DNA of 64,000 bases, from positions 1-64,000 of the forward strand of contig CAJMNO010000006.1 of NCBI GenBank assembly GCA_905214865.1. Direction: 5' to 3'. A program made the translations under genes and the position numbers. This DNA is from an uncultured bacterium (GTDB lineage: Bacteria; Actinomycetota; Coriobacteriia; Coriobacteriales; Atopobiaceae). Positions 32,501 to 41,667 of this stretch are shown here, one piece after another (position 1 is the first letter of the stretch; the number at the start of each line of letters is the position of its first letter). The notes below the pieces were generated by a model. That model was not told the origin of the DNA. It saw only the letters and a list, made by a program, of their open reading frames with translations, and did not search any database.

Positions 32501-33619
32501 CTACGCCAGGTCCTGGGCCGCCCTGCGGAGCCAGGAGGTGACCTCTATGTGCTGCGGGCAGGTGCCCTCGCAGCGCCGACACCCTATGCAGTCGCCCGCC
32601 CCGCCGTGCCCGCGGACGGCCTCCGCATACTCCCTGCGCGCGCGAGCGGGATTGCCCCACAGGAGCTCCTGGTTCAGCGCCTCGAACACGTCTGGGATGG
32701 GGATGTCCCTGGGACACCCCTCCACGCAGTAGCGGCAGGCGGTGCAGGGAACCTGCTCCACGCCCGCAAGCGCCCGGCGGGCGCGCGACACCGCCTCGCG
32801 TTCCCCCCGGTCGAGCGGGTGGAAGTCCGCCATGTAGCCCACGTTGTCCCTCACCTGGCCCAGCGTTGACATGCCGCTCAAGACGGTCATGACCCCGTCG
32901 AGCGAGGCGGCGAAGCGGATCGCCCAGCTGGCGAGGGACGCATGGGGGTTGGCGTCGCGCAGGATCTGCGCCACCTCCCTTGGCGGGTTAGCGAGCCTGC
33001 CTCCCTTGACGGGCTCCATGACCACCACCGGCTTGCCGTGGCTGCGGGCAACCTCGTAGTTCTCGCGCGAGAAGACCGTGGGGCTCTCCCAGTCGGCGTA
33101 GTTGATCTGCAGCTGCACGAAGTCGACCTCGGGGTGGAGGGTGAGCAGCTCGTCCAGCATCCGCGGCGAGTCGTGGAAGGAGAACCCAACGTGACGGACG
33201 ACTCCGCGTTTCTTCTGCTCGCGCACGAAGTCCCAGATGCCGTAGCGATCGTAGTTGTCGCGGTTGGACGTCTGGAGCGCGTGGAGCAGGTAGTAGTCGA
33301 GGTAGCCCGCGCCCGTGCGGCGGAGCGACTCCTGGAGCTGCGCCTTGCACGTCTTGGCGTCGACGCACCCCAGGCGTGCGTTGATCTTGCTCGCAAGCGT
33401 GTAGGAGTCCCGGGGATGGCGCTCGACCAGGGCCTTCCTGGTCGCCTCCTCGGACCCCTCGTACACGTACGCCGTGTCGAAGTAGGTGAGCCCGGCGTCG
33501 AGGAACATGTCGACCATCTGGGAGGTCTGCTCCACGTCGATCTGGCCGTCCTCGAGCCTTGGAAGCCGCATGAGCCCAAACCCCAGCTTGGGCGTGTTGG
33601 TCAGGGCGTCACCAGACAT
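32501..33619 (-). CDS. Aldo/keto reductase with two C-terminal [4Fe-4S] clusters
   Basis: About 372 residues. An AKR barrel (TYFDTAYVYEGSEEA with catalytic Asp/Tyr, LASKIN with the Lys, DYYLLHAL with the His) is fused to a ferredoxin-like end having CTACRYCVEGCP and CIGCRRCEGTCP, two full four-Cys sets. This YccK/MJ-type family reduces carbonyls in anaerobes with electrons passed through the clusters; the substrate is unknown. GGAGGAA precedes ATG 33619. It is divergent from the second GH25 gene; the 154-base gap holds an extended -10-like TGGTATAC at 33737 for that gene. Confidence 0.88.
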   Translation of the reverse strand: MSGDALTNTPKLGFGLMRLPRLEDGQIDVEQTSQMVDMFLDAGLTYFDTAYVYEGSEEATRKALVERHPRDSYTLASKINARLGCVDAKTCKAQLQESLRRTGAGYLDYYLLHALQTSNRDNYDRYGIWDFVREQKKRGVVRHVGFSFHDSPRMLDELLTLHPEVDFVQLQINYADWESPTVFSRENYEVARSHGKPVVVMEPVKGGRLANPPREVAQILRDANPHASLASWAIRFAASLDGVMTVLSGMSTLGQVRDNVGYMADFHPLDRGEREAVSRARRALAGVEQVPCTACRYCVEGCPRDIPIPDVFEALNQELLWGNPARARREYAEAVRGHGGAGDCIGCRRCEGTCPQHIEVTSWLRRAAQDLA

Positions 33620-33773
33620 CGTTCCTCCCCCGCTCTTGGCCTCGGGGTCTCCCCCGCACGGTGACATGATACGACGCGCGGCCCCAAGGAGGTGACGCGG
33701 AGGGCGGGACGCGCAGGCGGAGACCTCACGCCGTCGTGGTATACGTAGTCAGACGCGAGCGAGGGAGAGGCCC

Positions 33774-34871
33774 ATGGCATCCAAGGGCGGACGGGCAGGC
33801 AGGGCGAAGGCAGGCGCGACGAGGCACGGAGCCTCCGCGTCCGGCTCGTCAAAGGGCTCGCACGCCTCGAAGGGGACCGGAAAGGGCACGACCGGAGGCG
33901 GTCGGCACTCGTCAAAGCCAGCCGGCAAGGCGACCTCGCGCAGCGCCAGGACGGCGCCAAGGAAGAAGGCGTCACGCGGATCCTCGCACACCGGCCGGCA
34001 CTCCGCGCGACCGGCGGGGGCCGTCCGGGTCACCGGCCGCATCATCATGGTCGCCACCATCGCCTGCGTCGTGCTCCTGGCGGTCTCCAGGGTCCTGGTC
34101 TCGGAGTCCTCCGCCGGCAGCTTTGCCGGCTCGGCGCTCCCCAGCTCGTCGGTTGCCCACACCAACCCCTACGACTGGTCCAGGCTCTCCCTCGGCCTGG
34201 ATGGGAGGCCGCGCTACGTTGTGGACGGCGTGACCGAGAGCCGCGTGGGCATCGACGTCTCCGAGCACCAAGGGGACATCGACTGGGGGTCGGTCAAGGC
34301 GGATGGCATCGGCTTCGCCTTCGTGCGCGTTGGCTACCGCGGGTCGAGCAACGGCACCATCGTGGAGGACGCCAAGTTCGAGCAGAACGTTGCCGACGCG
34401 CAGGCGGCTGGCGTGGAGCTGGGCGCGTACTTCTACTCGCAGGCCACGACCGAGGCGGAGGCCGTCGAGGAGGCCCAGTACGTGTTGCAGAAGCTGCAGG
34501 GCACGTCCCTCTCGTACCCCGTCGCCTTTGACTACGAGCCAACGGGCAACCAGGGGTCGCGCATCTACGGCCTGTCCAACGACCAGATGCGCGCAATCGC
34601 AGACGCCTTCTGCCGAACGATCGAGGCAAGCGGGCGCACCGCGATCGTGTACGGAAACCAGTCGGACCTCGCCCGCATGGACGCGGCGTCCCTCTACACG
34701 TACGGGTACTGGTACGCCTCGTACACCTCCGCCCCCACGCTTGACATGGCGTTCGCCATCTGGCAGTACACGTCCACGGGCCAGGTGGCGGGCATCTCGA
34801 CCTCGGTGGACATGGACCTCGACCTGTCGCGCCCCCTCGCCGAGGGACTCGCGGCCGCGTCCTCGTCGTAG
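33774..34871 (+). CDS. Membrane-anchored GH25 lysozyme with Ser/Gly/Lys-rich tail
   Basis: A 365-residue paralogue of the lysozyme at 31060. The ~88-residue cytoplasmic tail is rich in Ser, Gly, Lys and Arg rather than Arg/Pro. One membrane helix (about 89-108, RIIMVATIACVVLLAVSRVL) leads to the GH25 domain: RVGIDVSEHQGDIDWGSVK and VAFDYEPTGN with the catalytic acids. The sequence is close to the first copy across the whole domain (NVADAQAAG, YFYSQATTEAEA), so the pair arose by duplication. GGGAGAGG precedes the ATG. Ends just before a hairpin shared with ettA. Confidence 0.88.
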   Translation: MASKGGRAGRAKAGATRHGASASGSSKGSHASKGTGKGTTGGGRHSSKPAGKATSRSARTAPRKKASRGSSHTGRHSARPAGAVRVTGRIIMVATIACVVLLAVSRVLVSESSAGSFAGSALPSSSVAHTNPYDWSRLSLGLDGRPRYVVDGVTESRVGIDVSEHQGDIDWGSVKADGIGFAFVRVGYRGSSNGTIVEDAKFEQNVADAQAAGVELGAYFYSQATTEAEAVEEAQYVLQKLQGTSLSYPVAFDYEPTGNQGSRIYGLSNDQMRAIADAFCRTIEASGRTAIVYGNQSDLARMDAASLYTYGYWYASYTSAPTLDMAFAIWQYTSTGQVAGISTSVDMDLDLSRPLAEGLAAASSS

Positions 34872-34883
34872 GGGCAGAGAGAC

Positions 34884-34913
34884 GCCGCGACGGGAGACGT
34901 CCCCCGTCGCGGC
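34884..34913. terminator. Hairpin between GH25 and ettA
   Basis: Perfect 11-bp stem (GCCGCGACGGG and complement) with an 8-base loop between two convergent genes. It is suited to act on both strands, but lacks U-runs. Confidence 0.5.
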
Positions 34914-34923
34914 GGTCGCGGGC

Positions 34924-36603
34924 CTAGTCCCTGGTGAGCTTGCGGTGCAGGCGGTGCGGCTTGGAGAGGTCGGGGCCCAGCCTCTTCTCGCGGTCGCGCT
35001 GGTAGTCCTCGAAGTTGCCCTCGAACCAGTGCCAGCTGCCGGGGTCCTCGTCCGTGCCCTCCCACGCCAGGATGTGCGTGGCGATGCGGTCCATGAACCA
35101 GCGGTCGTGGCTGGTGATGACCGCGCAGCCGGGGAAGGCGAGAAGCGCCTCCTCCAGGCTCTCCAGGGTCTCGGTGTCAAGGTCGTTGGTGGGCTCGTCC
35201 AGCAGCAGCAGGTTGCCGCCCTGGCGAAGGGTCAGGGCCAGGTTGAGGCGGTTCCTCTCGCCTCCCGAGAGCACGCCGGCACGCTTCTGCTGGTCGGTCC
35301 CCTTGAAGCCGAAGGCGCTCACGTACGCGCGGCTGGGGATCTCCTGGTCGCCCACCTGGATGTAGTCGTTGCCGCCGGAGACGACCTCCCACACGTTCTT
35401 CTGCGGGTCGATCCCCTCGCGGTTCTGGTCCACGTAGCTGATCTTGACCGTCTCGCCCAGGTCGAGCTCGCCGGAGGTGGGGGTCTCCTGGCCCACGATC
35501 ATCTTGAACAGCGTGGACTTGCCCACGCCGTTGGGGCCGATGACGCCCACGATGCCGTTGCGGGGCAGGGTGAAGCTGAGGTCGTGCATCAGCACGCGGT
35601 CGCCAAACGACTTGCAGAGCCCCTTGGCCTCCAGCACCTTGGAGCCCAGCCTGGGGCCCACGGGGATGTGGATGTCGGTGTAGTCGACCTTGGTCGCGCG
35701 CTGGGCCTCGGCCTCCATCTGCTCGTAGGCGGCGAGACGGGCCTTGCTCTTGGCCTGGCGTGCCTTCTGGGAGCTGCGCACCCACTCCAGCTCGCTCTTC
35801 ATCTTCTTGGCGAGCTTGGCGCTCTGCTTGGACTCCGCCTCCATGCGCGCGGACTTGGTCTCGAGGTAGGTGGAGTAGTTGCCCTTGTACGGGTAGAGCG
35901 TGCCGCGGTCGACCTCGCAAATCCACTCGGCGACGTTGTTGAGGAAGTAGCGGTCGTGCGTCACGGCGAGAACGGCGCCCTGGTAGTTCTTGAGGAACTG
36001 CTCCAGCCACAGCACGCTCTCGGCGTCCAGGTGGTTGGTGGGCTCGTCCAGCAGCAGCAGGTCGGGCGCCTGGAGCAGCAGCCTGCACAGCGCGACGCGA
36101 CGGCGCTCGCCGCCGGAGAGGTGGGTCACCGGCTCGTCGGGGTCGGGGCACTGCAGGGCGTCCATCGCCTGCGACAGCTGGCTGTCGACGTCCCAGCCGT
36201 TGGCGGCGTCGATCTCGTCCTGGAGGCGTCCCATCTCGGCCATGAGGGCGTCGTAGTCGGCGTCGGGGTCCGCCATCTCCTCGCCGATCTTGTTGAAGCG
36301 GTCCACCTTGGCGAGGACGTCGCCAAAGGCCTCGCGGATGTTCTCGCCCACGGTCTTGTCCTCGTCCAGAGGGGGCTCCTGCAGCAGGATGCCCACCGAG
36401 TAGCCGGGCGAGAGGCGCGCCTCGCCGTTGGAGACCTCCTCCATGCCGGCCATGATCTTGAGCAGGGTCGACTTGCCCATGCCGTTGGGGCCCACCACGC
36501 CGATCTTGGCGCCGGGGAAGAAGCCCATGGTGACGTCGTCGAGCACGACCTTGTCGTCAAACGCCTTGCGGGCCTTGTACATCTGGTAAATGAACTCTGC
36601 CAT
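34924..36603 (-). CDS. ettA: Energy-dependent translational throttle protein EttA (ABC-F)
   Basis: A 559-residue ABC-F protein with two nucleotide-binding domains: Walker A GPNGMGKST and GPNGVGKST, signatures LSGGERRRVAL and LSGGERNRLNL, Walker B LLLLDEPTNHLD and LLLLDEPTNDLD. Between them is the linker (AKKMKSELEWVRSSQKARQA) plus an arm region, as in EttA, which binds the ribosomal E site and slows the first elongation step when ATP is low. Length and organisation match E. coli EttA. The start has AAAGGAG upstream and a TAGAAT -10-like box at 36643-36648. Confidence 0.94.
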   Translation of the reverse strand: MAEFIYQMYKARKAFDDKVVLDDVTMGFFPGAKIGVVGPNGMGKSTLLKIMAGMEEVSNGEARLSPGYSVGILLQEPPLDEDKTVGENIREAFGDVLAKVDRFNKIGEEMADPDADYDALMAEMGRLQDEIDAANGWDVDSQLSQAMDALQCPDPDEPVTHLSGGERRRVALCRLLLQAPDLLLLDEPTNHLDAESVLWLEQFLKNYQGAVLAVTHDRYFLNNVAEWICEVDRGTLYPYKGNYSTYLETKSARMEAESKQSAKLAKKMKSELEWVRSSQKARQAKSKARLAAYEQMEAEAQRATKVDYTDIHIPVGPRLGSKVLEAKGLCKSFGDRVLMHDLSFTLPRNGIVGVIGPNGVGKSTLFKMIVGQETPTSGELDLGETVKISYVDQNREGIDPQKNVWEVVSGGNDYIQVGDQEIPSRAYVSAFGFKGTDQQKRAGVLSGGERNRLNLALTLRQGGNLLLLDEPTNDLDTETLESLEEALLAFPGCAVITSHDRWFMDRIATHILAWEGTDEDPGSWHWFEGNFEDYQRDREKRLGPDLSKPHRLHRKLTRD

Positions 36604-36786
36604 GCTGCTCCTTTGCGGGGCTCGGTGATGGTTCCAGGGGACATTCTACGGTGTGCGGGCGGGCGAGATGTGAGGGCCATGTGGTTCCGGCCCTCCCCGA
36701 GGGGCGCGTGCCCTCCCCTCCCGCGGGGACGGCGGGCCGACGCGGTGCCGTCACATACAATGGACGCCGCGAGGAGAGGGGGTCGC

Positions 36787-37308
36787 ATGGTTTCAGGGGG
36801 CGCGAGGATGCCCATACAGCGGGAGGCGACGCCGGCGGAGCTGATCGCCCGCCACGGCGAGGACATCATGGGTTCGGCGGGGATGGACGTGGAGAGGCGC
36901 TGCATCCAGCACGGGACCACGAGTGTGTGCGCCCACTCGCTGGCGGTGACGCGCGCCTGCGTGCGCATGGCGCAGGCGACCCGGCTGCCCGTGGACGAGC
37001 GCGCCCTCGTGCGCGGGGCGCTTCTCCACGACTACTTCCTGTACGACTGGCACGTGAGCGACCCCAGCCACCGGCTCCACGGCTTCACGCACCCCGGCAC
37101 CGCCTGCAGGAACGCCATCCGCGACTTTGGCATAGGGCCGGTGGAGCAGAACATGGTCCGCCACCACATGTTCCCCCTGACACCCGCGCCGCCCACCTGC
37201 CGCGAGGCGGTCATCCTGTGCCTGGCGGACAAGGTGGTCGCCACGCGCGAGACGGCGGAGGGCATCGCGCTCAAGGTCGAGGCGCTGGCCGAGAGGAGAT
37301 TCGCATGA
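36787..37308 (+). CDS. HD-domain hydrolase
   Basis: About 173 residues with an HD-type metal phosphohydrolase core: VCAHSLAVTRACVRMA, GALLHDYFLYDW (the HD pair), HGFTHPGTACRNA and VRHHMFPLT, and ADKVVATRE. Such proteins split phosphate esters or nucleotides; the substrate is unknown. ATG 36787 follows GAGGAGAGGGGG; ATG 36808 is an alternative. TACAAT at about 36757 could be a -10 box. The stop overlaps the asparaginase ATG (ATGA). Confidence 0.82.
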   Translation: MVSGGARMPIQREATPAELIARHGEDIMGSAGMDVERRCIQHGTTSVCAHSLAVTRACVRMAQATRLPVDERALVRGALLHDYFLYDWHVSDPSHRLHGFTHPGTACRNAIRDFGIGPVEQNMVRHHMFPLTPAPPTCREAVILCLADKVVATRETAEGIALKVEALAERRFA

Positions 37309-38345
37309 GGAGGGTCCTCATCATCGCCACGGGCGGCACGATCGCCTCGATGCAGGACGAGCGGGGCCTCTCGCCCCAGCTGACCGGCACCGAGATTGCC
37401 GCCTACGTGCCGCAGCTGGCGGACGTGGCGGAGGTGGGCTTTGTGCAGCCCATGAACATAGACAGCACCAACATGCGCCCCGCCGACTGGCTGCGCATAC
37501 GCGACGTGATAGAGGACGCCTACGACGGCTACGACGGCTTCGTGGTCCTGCATGGCACGGACACCATGGCGTACACGGCGGCGGCCCTGAGCTACCTGGT
37601 GCAGGACAGCCCCAAGCCCATCGTGCTCACGGGCTCCCAGCAGCCCATGGCCAACCCGTTCACCGATGCCAAGCTCAACCTGTACCACTCGGTGCTGTAC
37701 GCGGTGACGCCCGGCTCGCGTGACGTGAGCGTGGTCTTTGGCGGCAAGGTCATTGCCGGAACGCGCGCCCACAAGCAGCGCACCATGAGCTACAACGCCT
37801 TCACCAGCGTGAACTACCCGCTCCCCGCGGTCATCCGCGGCAACCGGGTGGTGCGCGACGTCGCCATGGGCATGTCGATCACGGGGCAGCCGGTGGGGCC
37901 GCTGCCCGGCGCGGACGGCACCTCTCGCCCCACCTTCTACCGCTCCCTGGACGAGCGCGTGGTGGTCCTGCGCCTGACGCCCGAGCTCAGGCCGAGCATC
38001 CTGGGCCTCCTCGCCCGCGACTACCAGGCGGTCATACTCGAGACCTTTGGCATCGGGGGCATCCCCGAGTACGAGGGCGGCTCGTGGAAGCGAGCGATCT
38101 TTGACTGGGTGGGGTCCGGCCGCACGCTGGTGCTGACCACACAGGTGAACGAGGAGGGCATGGACCTGGGCGTCTACGAGGTGGGCCACGACTACGCCGA
38201 GCACCCGGGCATCCTCAAGGGAGACGACATGACCACCGAGGCGCTGGTGGCAAAGACCATGTGGGCGCTGGGTCAGGCGAGAGACGCGGACGAGACGCGC
38301 GAGCTGTTCTACCGCCCCGTGAACCACGACCGCATGCCGCGCTAG
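37305..38345 (+). CDS. ansA: L-asparaginase, type I
   Basis: A 346-residue cytoplasmic-type asparaginase that hydrolyses asparagine to aspartate and ammonia. IIATGGTIASM carries the nucleophilic Thr, LHGTDTMAYTAAAL the second Thr-Asp pair, and VFGGKVIAGTRAHKQ the catalytic Lys region. No signal peptide, which favours the low-affinity type I. Translationally coupled to the HD gene through an ATGA overlap. Confidence 0.93.
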   Translation: MRRVLIIATGGTIASMQDERGLSPQLTGTEIAAYVPQLADVAEVGFVQPMNIDSTNMRPADWLRIRDVIEDAYDGYDGFVVLHGTDTMAYTAAALSYLVQDSPKPIVLTGSQQPMANPFTDAKLNLYHSVLYAVTPGSRDVSVVFGGKVIAGTRAHKQRTMSYNAFTSVNYPLPAVIRGNRVVRDVAMGMSITGQPVGPLPGADGTSRPTFYRSLDERVVVLRLTPELRPSILGLLARDYQAVILETFGIGGIPEYEGGSWKRAIFDWVGSGRTLVLTTQVNEEGMDLGVYEVGHDYAEHPGILKGDDMTTEALVAKTMWALGQARDADETRELFYRPVNHDRMPR

Positions 38346-38353
38346 CGTCCCCC

Positions 38354-38803
38354 CTATGCCTCGGCGTTGACGGCGAGGCCGAGGAACACGCACAGGATGG
38401 CGGCGGCGATGTTGCACACGTACGCCGGGACGCTCCCCACGACCCCGCCCACGAAGACGGTGAACCCGATGCCCACGACGGAGAGCGTGAGCCAGGCGGC
38501 GGCGGCAACCGACGCGGGGAGCGCGAACCTGCGGTGGCGCGAGGCGCGCAGCCCCAAGACCCCCGATACGGCCGCCGCGACGAGGTTGACGACGAAGGTC
38601 ACGGCGACGAGCGGGGAGCCGGCGTCCAGGACCCCGTTGTGGCCAAAGAGCATTTTGCCCAAGCCGCCCAGGACGTCGAGCCCAAACGCGAAGTGCGCAA
38701 CGGCGGCTGCAAGCACGGCGACGCTCAGCACGAGCACCACCAGGGAGACGATGCCGAGGAGCGACTGGGTGACTGGTCGACCCCCCGTGCTCACGTACCT
38801 CAT
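38354..38803 (-). CDS. Four-helix membrane protein, unknown function
   Basis: About 149 residues, with four predicted membrane helices: SLLGIVSLVVLVLSVAVLAA, LVAVTFVVNLVAAAVSGVLG, LPASVAAAAWLTLSVVGIGF and VCNIAAAILCVFLGLAV. I do not recognise a defined family or catalytic residue. GGGAGG precedes ATG 38803; a longer frame upstream lacks support. It is convergent with the asparaginase gene. Confidence 0.65.
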   Translation of the reverse strand: MRYVSTGGRPVTQSLLGIVSLVVLVLSVAVLAAAVAHFAFGLDVLGGLGKMLFGHNGVLDAGSPLVAVTFVVNLVAAAVSGVLGLRASRHRRFALPASVAAAAWLTLSVVGIGFTVFVGGVVGSVPAYVCNIAAAILCVFLGLAVNAEA

Positions 38804-39181
38804 CGAACCTCCCTGCTGCGTTTGAGTCGCGTTTATTGGTGTTTGAAAAAACCACCGTGCAAACTGAATTAGCATAGCACACGGTTTCACCATATTTTCG
38901 TCATATTACACCTCCGGATGCCACAGTGCGGCACCAATCCGCCGCGCGGGCGCGCCGCGTGCGCCAGCGTCGGGCACGGGCCGGCCGTGGACCCCGAGCA
39001 ACACTGGCCCCCAAGGCGCTGCCGGCCAAATGTGCATCCTACGTGCATTTGTGCCGTCGCCCCTCTCCCCCGACGCGGCAAGCGGGCTTTTTTGGGAAAT
39101 GCGCCAGCGCACGTGGCACAATCCTTGTATCACCAACACCGTGCCACCGGCCCCCACTGGCGGCGAGACAAGGAGAGTCAC
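38804..39181. other. Divergent intergenic region upstream of ppaC
   Basis: 378 bases between the four-helix protein and ppaC. The first ~100 bases are AT-rich and probably hold the membrane-protein promoter. Further on, AAATGTGCA and TGCATTT form a small dyad (39029-39051). A run of T (39089-39094) and TGGCACAAT (39114-39122) lie about 60 bases before ppaC, but a well-spaced -35/-10 pair is not clear. No gene is seen. Confidence 0.45.
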
Positions 39182-40843
39182 ATGCCCGAGGCAATCCGCA
39201 AGGTCAACATCATCGGTCACCTGCACCCTGACACCGACAGCATCTGCAGCGCGATAGCCCTTGCATACCTCAAGAACCAGACGAGCGACATCGAGTACGA
39301 GCCGCGCCGCGCCGGCACCATCAACCGCGAGACCGCCTTCGTGCTCAAGCACTTTGGCGTGCCCGAGCCCCAGCTCATCACCAGCGTGCGCCCGCAGATC
39401 AAGGACATCCAGATCCAGCACATGGCGGGCATCGACCGCGAGACCAGCCTGTTCTCGGCCTGGAACCTGATGGGCGAGACCAAGACCGACACGCTCCCCG
39501 TCACCGACGAGAAGGGTAGCCTCGAGGGCATCATCGCGGTGAAGGACATCGCCAACGCCAACATGGACGTGTTTGACACCACGGTGGTCTCGGAGTCCAA
39601 GACCAGGTACGCCAACATCGTCGAGACGCTCAAGGGCGAGATGGTCATGGGCGACGAGGGCGCCTGCGTGGAGAGCGGCAACGTGGTGGTGGGCACCACG
39701 CCCGAGATGATGGAGGGCAACATCCTGAAGGGCGACATCGTCCTGGTGACCAACCGCTACGAGACCCAGCGCTTTGCCGTGGAGAGCGGCGCGAGCTGCC
39801 TCATCGTGTGCAACGGCGCCGAGCTCTCGCACGTGGTGCAGGAGGCGGCGGAGAGGAACGGCTGCTCGGTCATCACCACGCCCTACTCAACGTATGCGGC
39901 CGCTCGCCTGATCAGCATGTCCACGCCCGTGCGCGCCAAGATGCTCCCCGCAAAGGACGTCCTGAGCTTCTCGGTCAACTCCACCGTGGACGACGCCCGC
40001 AAGACCATCACCCAGTCGCGCCACCGCTTCTTCCCCGTGCTGGACGAGGACGGTCGCTACGCCGGCCTGGTGAGCACCCCCAACCTGCTCAACGTGAACA
40101 AGAAGCACATCATCCTCGTGGACCACAACGAGCGCTCCCAGGCGGTCGACGGCCTTGAGCAGGCCGTGATCATGGAGATCGTGGACCACCACCGCATCGG
40201 CTCCATCGAGACGTCCGCGCCCGCGATGTTCCGCAACGAGCCCGTGGGCTGCACCTGCACCATCCTGTACAAGATGTACAACGAGCAGGACGTGGAGATC
40301 CCCAAGAGCATCGCCGGCCTGATGATGAGCGCCATCCTCTCCGACACCCTGTGCTTCCGCTCCCCCACCTGCACGCCCTTCGACGAGAAGGCGGGCCGCG
40401 CGCTCGCCAAGATCTGCGGCGAGGACGTTGACCAGTACGCCGACCAGATGTTCGATGCCGGCGCGGAGCTGACCGGACGCACGGCAGAGGAGGTCTTCCA
40501 CCAGGACTTCAAGATCTTCTCCCGTGGCAACGCGCGCTTTGGCGTGGGCCAGGGCAGCTTCATGACCGAGAACAGTCGCAAGGCTGCGGAGGCCCTGGTT
40601 GGCCCGTACCTCAAGGAGGGCGCGGCCAACGACGAGCTGCCGCTGGTGTTCTACATGTTCACGGACGTGAAGAGCCAGACCACCGAGATGCTGTACTACG
40701 GCGAGGGCGCCGAGGACATCGTCGCGCGCGCCTTCAACGTGCAGCCCGTCGACGGCATCGCGACGCTGCCGGGCGTCGTGAGCCGCAAGAAGCAGGTCAC
40801 GCCCGCCCTCATGAACACGCTGCAGGACGTGCAGGAGGACTAG
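39182..40843 (+). CDS. ppaC: Manganese-dependent inorganic pyrophosphatase with CBS/DRTGG regulatory insert
   Basis: A 553-residue family II pyrophosphatase. The DHH domain (HLHPDTDSICSAIALAYL at the start, LVDHNERSQAVDG and VDHHRIGSIE) and the DHHA2 domain (from PTCTPFDEKAG to the end) are split by two CBS motifs flanking a DRTGG domain (about residues 70-300). Family members of this type are controlled by adenine nucleotides binding the CBS pair. The enzyme drives biosynthesis by removing pyrophosphate. AAGGAG precedes ATG. A terminator follows. Confidence 0.94.
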   Translation: MPEAIRKVNIIGHLHPDTDSICSAIALAYLKNQTSDIEYEPRRAGTINRETAFVLKHFGVPEPQLITSVRPQIKDIQIQHMAGIDRETSLFSAWNLMGETKTDTLPVTDEKGSLEGIIAVKDIANANMDVFDTTVVSESKTRYANIVETLKGEMVMGDEGACVESGNVVVGTTPEMMEGNILKGDIVLVTNRYETQRFAVESGASCLIVCNGAELSHVVQEAAERNGCSVITTPYSTYAAARLISMSTPVRAKMLPAKDVLSFSVNSTVDDARKTITQSRHRFFPVLDEDGRYAGLVSTPNLLNVNKKHIILVDHNERSQAVDGLEQAVIMEIVDHHRIGSIETSAPAMFRNEPVGCTCTILYKMYNEQDVEIPKSIAGLMMSAILSDTLCFRSPTCTPFDEKAGRALAKICGEDVDQYADQMFDAGAELTGRTAEEVFHQDFKIFSRGNARFGVGQGSFMTENSRKAAEALVGPYLKEGAANDELPLVFYMFTDVKSQTTEMLYYGEGAEDIVARAFNVQPVDGIATLPGVVSRKKQVTPALMNTLQDVQED

Positions 40844-40866
40844 TCGCGAGGATCATGCGAGAGACG

Positions 40867-40898
40867 AGGGGGCGTCCCGTGCGGGGCGTCCCCCTTTT
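40867..40898 (+). terminator. Intrinsic terminator after ppaC
   Basis: GGGGGCGTCCC pairs with GGGGCGTCCCCC (one bulged base) and is followed by TTTT, 25 bases past the ppaC stop. Confidence 0.78.
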
Positions 40899-40906
40899 GC
40901 CATAGA

Positions 40907-40936
40907 GTCCACCCCGCGTGTACACGCGGGGTGGAC
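40907..40936. repeat. Perfect 30-bp palindrome
   Basis: Arm GTCCACCCCGCGTGT is followed with no spacer by its exact complement, centred on GTAC (40920-40923). The core CGCGTGTACACGCG is shared with the palindrome at 40993 and resembles the centres of the 48-bp units in the nearby modules. Confidence 0.9.
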
Positions 40937-40981
40937 TTCCCGGCACCAGACCCGTTCCTCTGGGGCTGGAGACCCCCCTCC

Positions 40982-41130
40982 GTCGAAAACCTCGTCCCGC
41001 GTGTACACGCGGGACGTACCTTCTGACACAGGGCGAATCCAGAGATGGCCAGCCCCCTTGAGGCCCACGCCACCACGGTAGCCGCGGGACATCCATGGGC
41101 TAAGAATGGGACGGATCGTCCACCTCATAG
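40982..41130. repeat. Block shared with 51063-51205 (copy 1)
   Basis: About 150 bp alignable with the second block: GTCGAAAACC at one end, a CGTG(T/C)A-centred palindrome, then CCACGGT and ATGGGCTAAGAATGGGACGG (the other copy has CTGAGAATGGGACGG). It contains the perfect palindrome 40993-41016. It precedes a 341-bp module by about 110 bases in both places. Confidence 0.75.
40993..41016. repeat. Perfect 24-bp palindrome
   Basis: Arm CGTCCCGCGTGT and its exact complement with no spacer, same CGCGTGTACACGCG core as 40907-40936, 57 bases further on. Confidence 0.9.
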
Positions 41131-41240
41131 ACAAGCTGGCGTCCCCATGGGGGGCGAGGCAACATGGCCCCCTGCTCGAGGATCTTTCCCCCTACCGGGT
41201 GCATGCCGTGTTGCGAGTAGGGCACCCTTGGAGGACCCAC

Positions 41241-41581
41241 TGGCAAGAGACTCCTGATGTGAGCACTTGCGCCGGGAGTCGCCTATCAGAGGGATGGGCG
41301 AGGATTGTGTTCCCCCCAGTTGGTCTCACATCATAATTTCAACTGTGTCAGCTAGCTCCCGATGTGAATGCTCATATCCGGCTCCCCCTGCCATTCCATC
41401 CCCGAGGGGGACCTGTTTGGCAACGAACTCCCGACGCGAGCACTCACATCAGGCGCTTGCCGCCATGGAACGGGTGACATGCGTTCGCCGATAAGGTCTC
41501 AACTGGGAAAATGTCAGGCTTGCTCGGCTCTCGCGGCCCGTCCCCCCACGGGGAGGTGCTCACATCGGGCTCTGGCTGCCA
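41241..41581. repeat. Dyad module, copy A (341 bp)
   Basis: Left terminal repeat TGGCAAGAGACTCCTGATGT... ending GAGCACTT (from 41241), TTCCCCCCAGTTGG at 41310-41323, two palindromic 48-bp units (41346-41393 and 41418-41465, each with TGNC..GCCA outer ends and a GNGAANGCTCAT/GCGAGCACTCAC centre), AACTGGGAAAATGT at 41501-41514, and right terminal repeat AGGTGCTCACATCGGG... ending CTGCCA (41554-41581). The right end is the inverted complement of the left end with substitutions. No reading frame with codon-like conservation spans it. Confidence 0.82.
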
Positions 41582-41667
41582 TCGAGGGGCATCCTGTCGG
41601 TCAGTAGTCGACATTCGGCGGCCTTGCCCGTGTTCCCCCAGTTGACGATGCGTCAAACATTCGATCT

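Noticed and set aside
34303..36750. A long plus-strand frame opposite ettA
   Set aside because: Shadow of the GH25 and ettA genes; only its end coincides with the real HD-domain gene, which has its own start at 36787.
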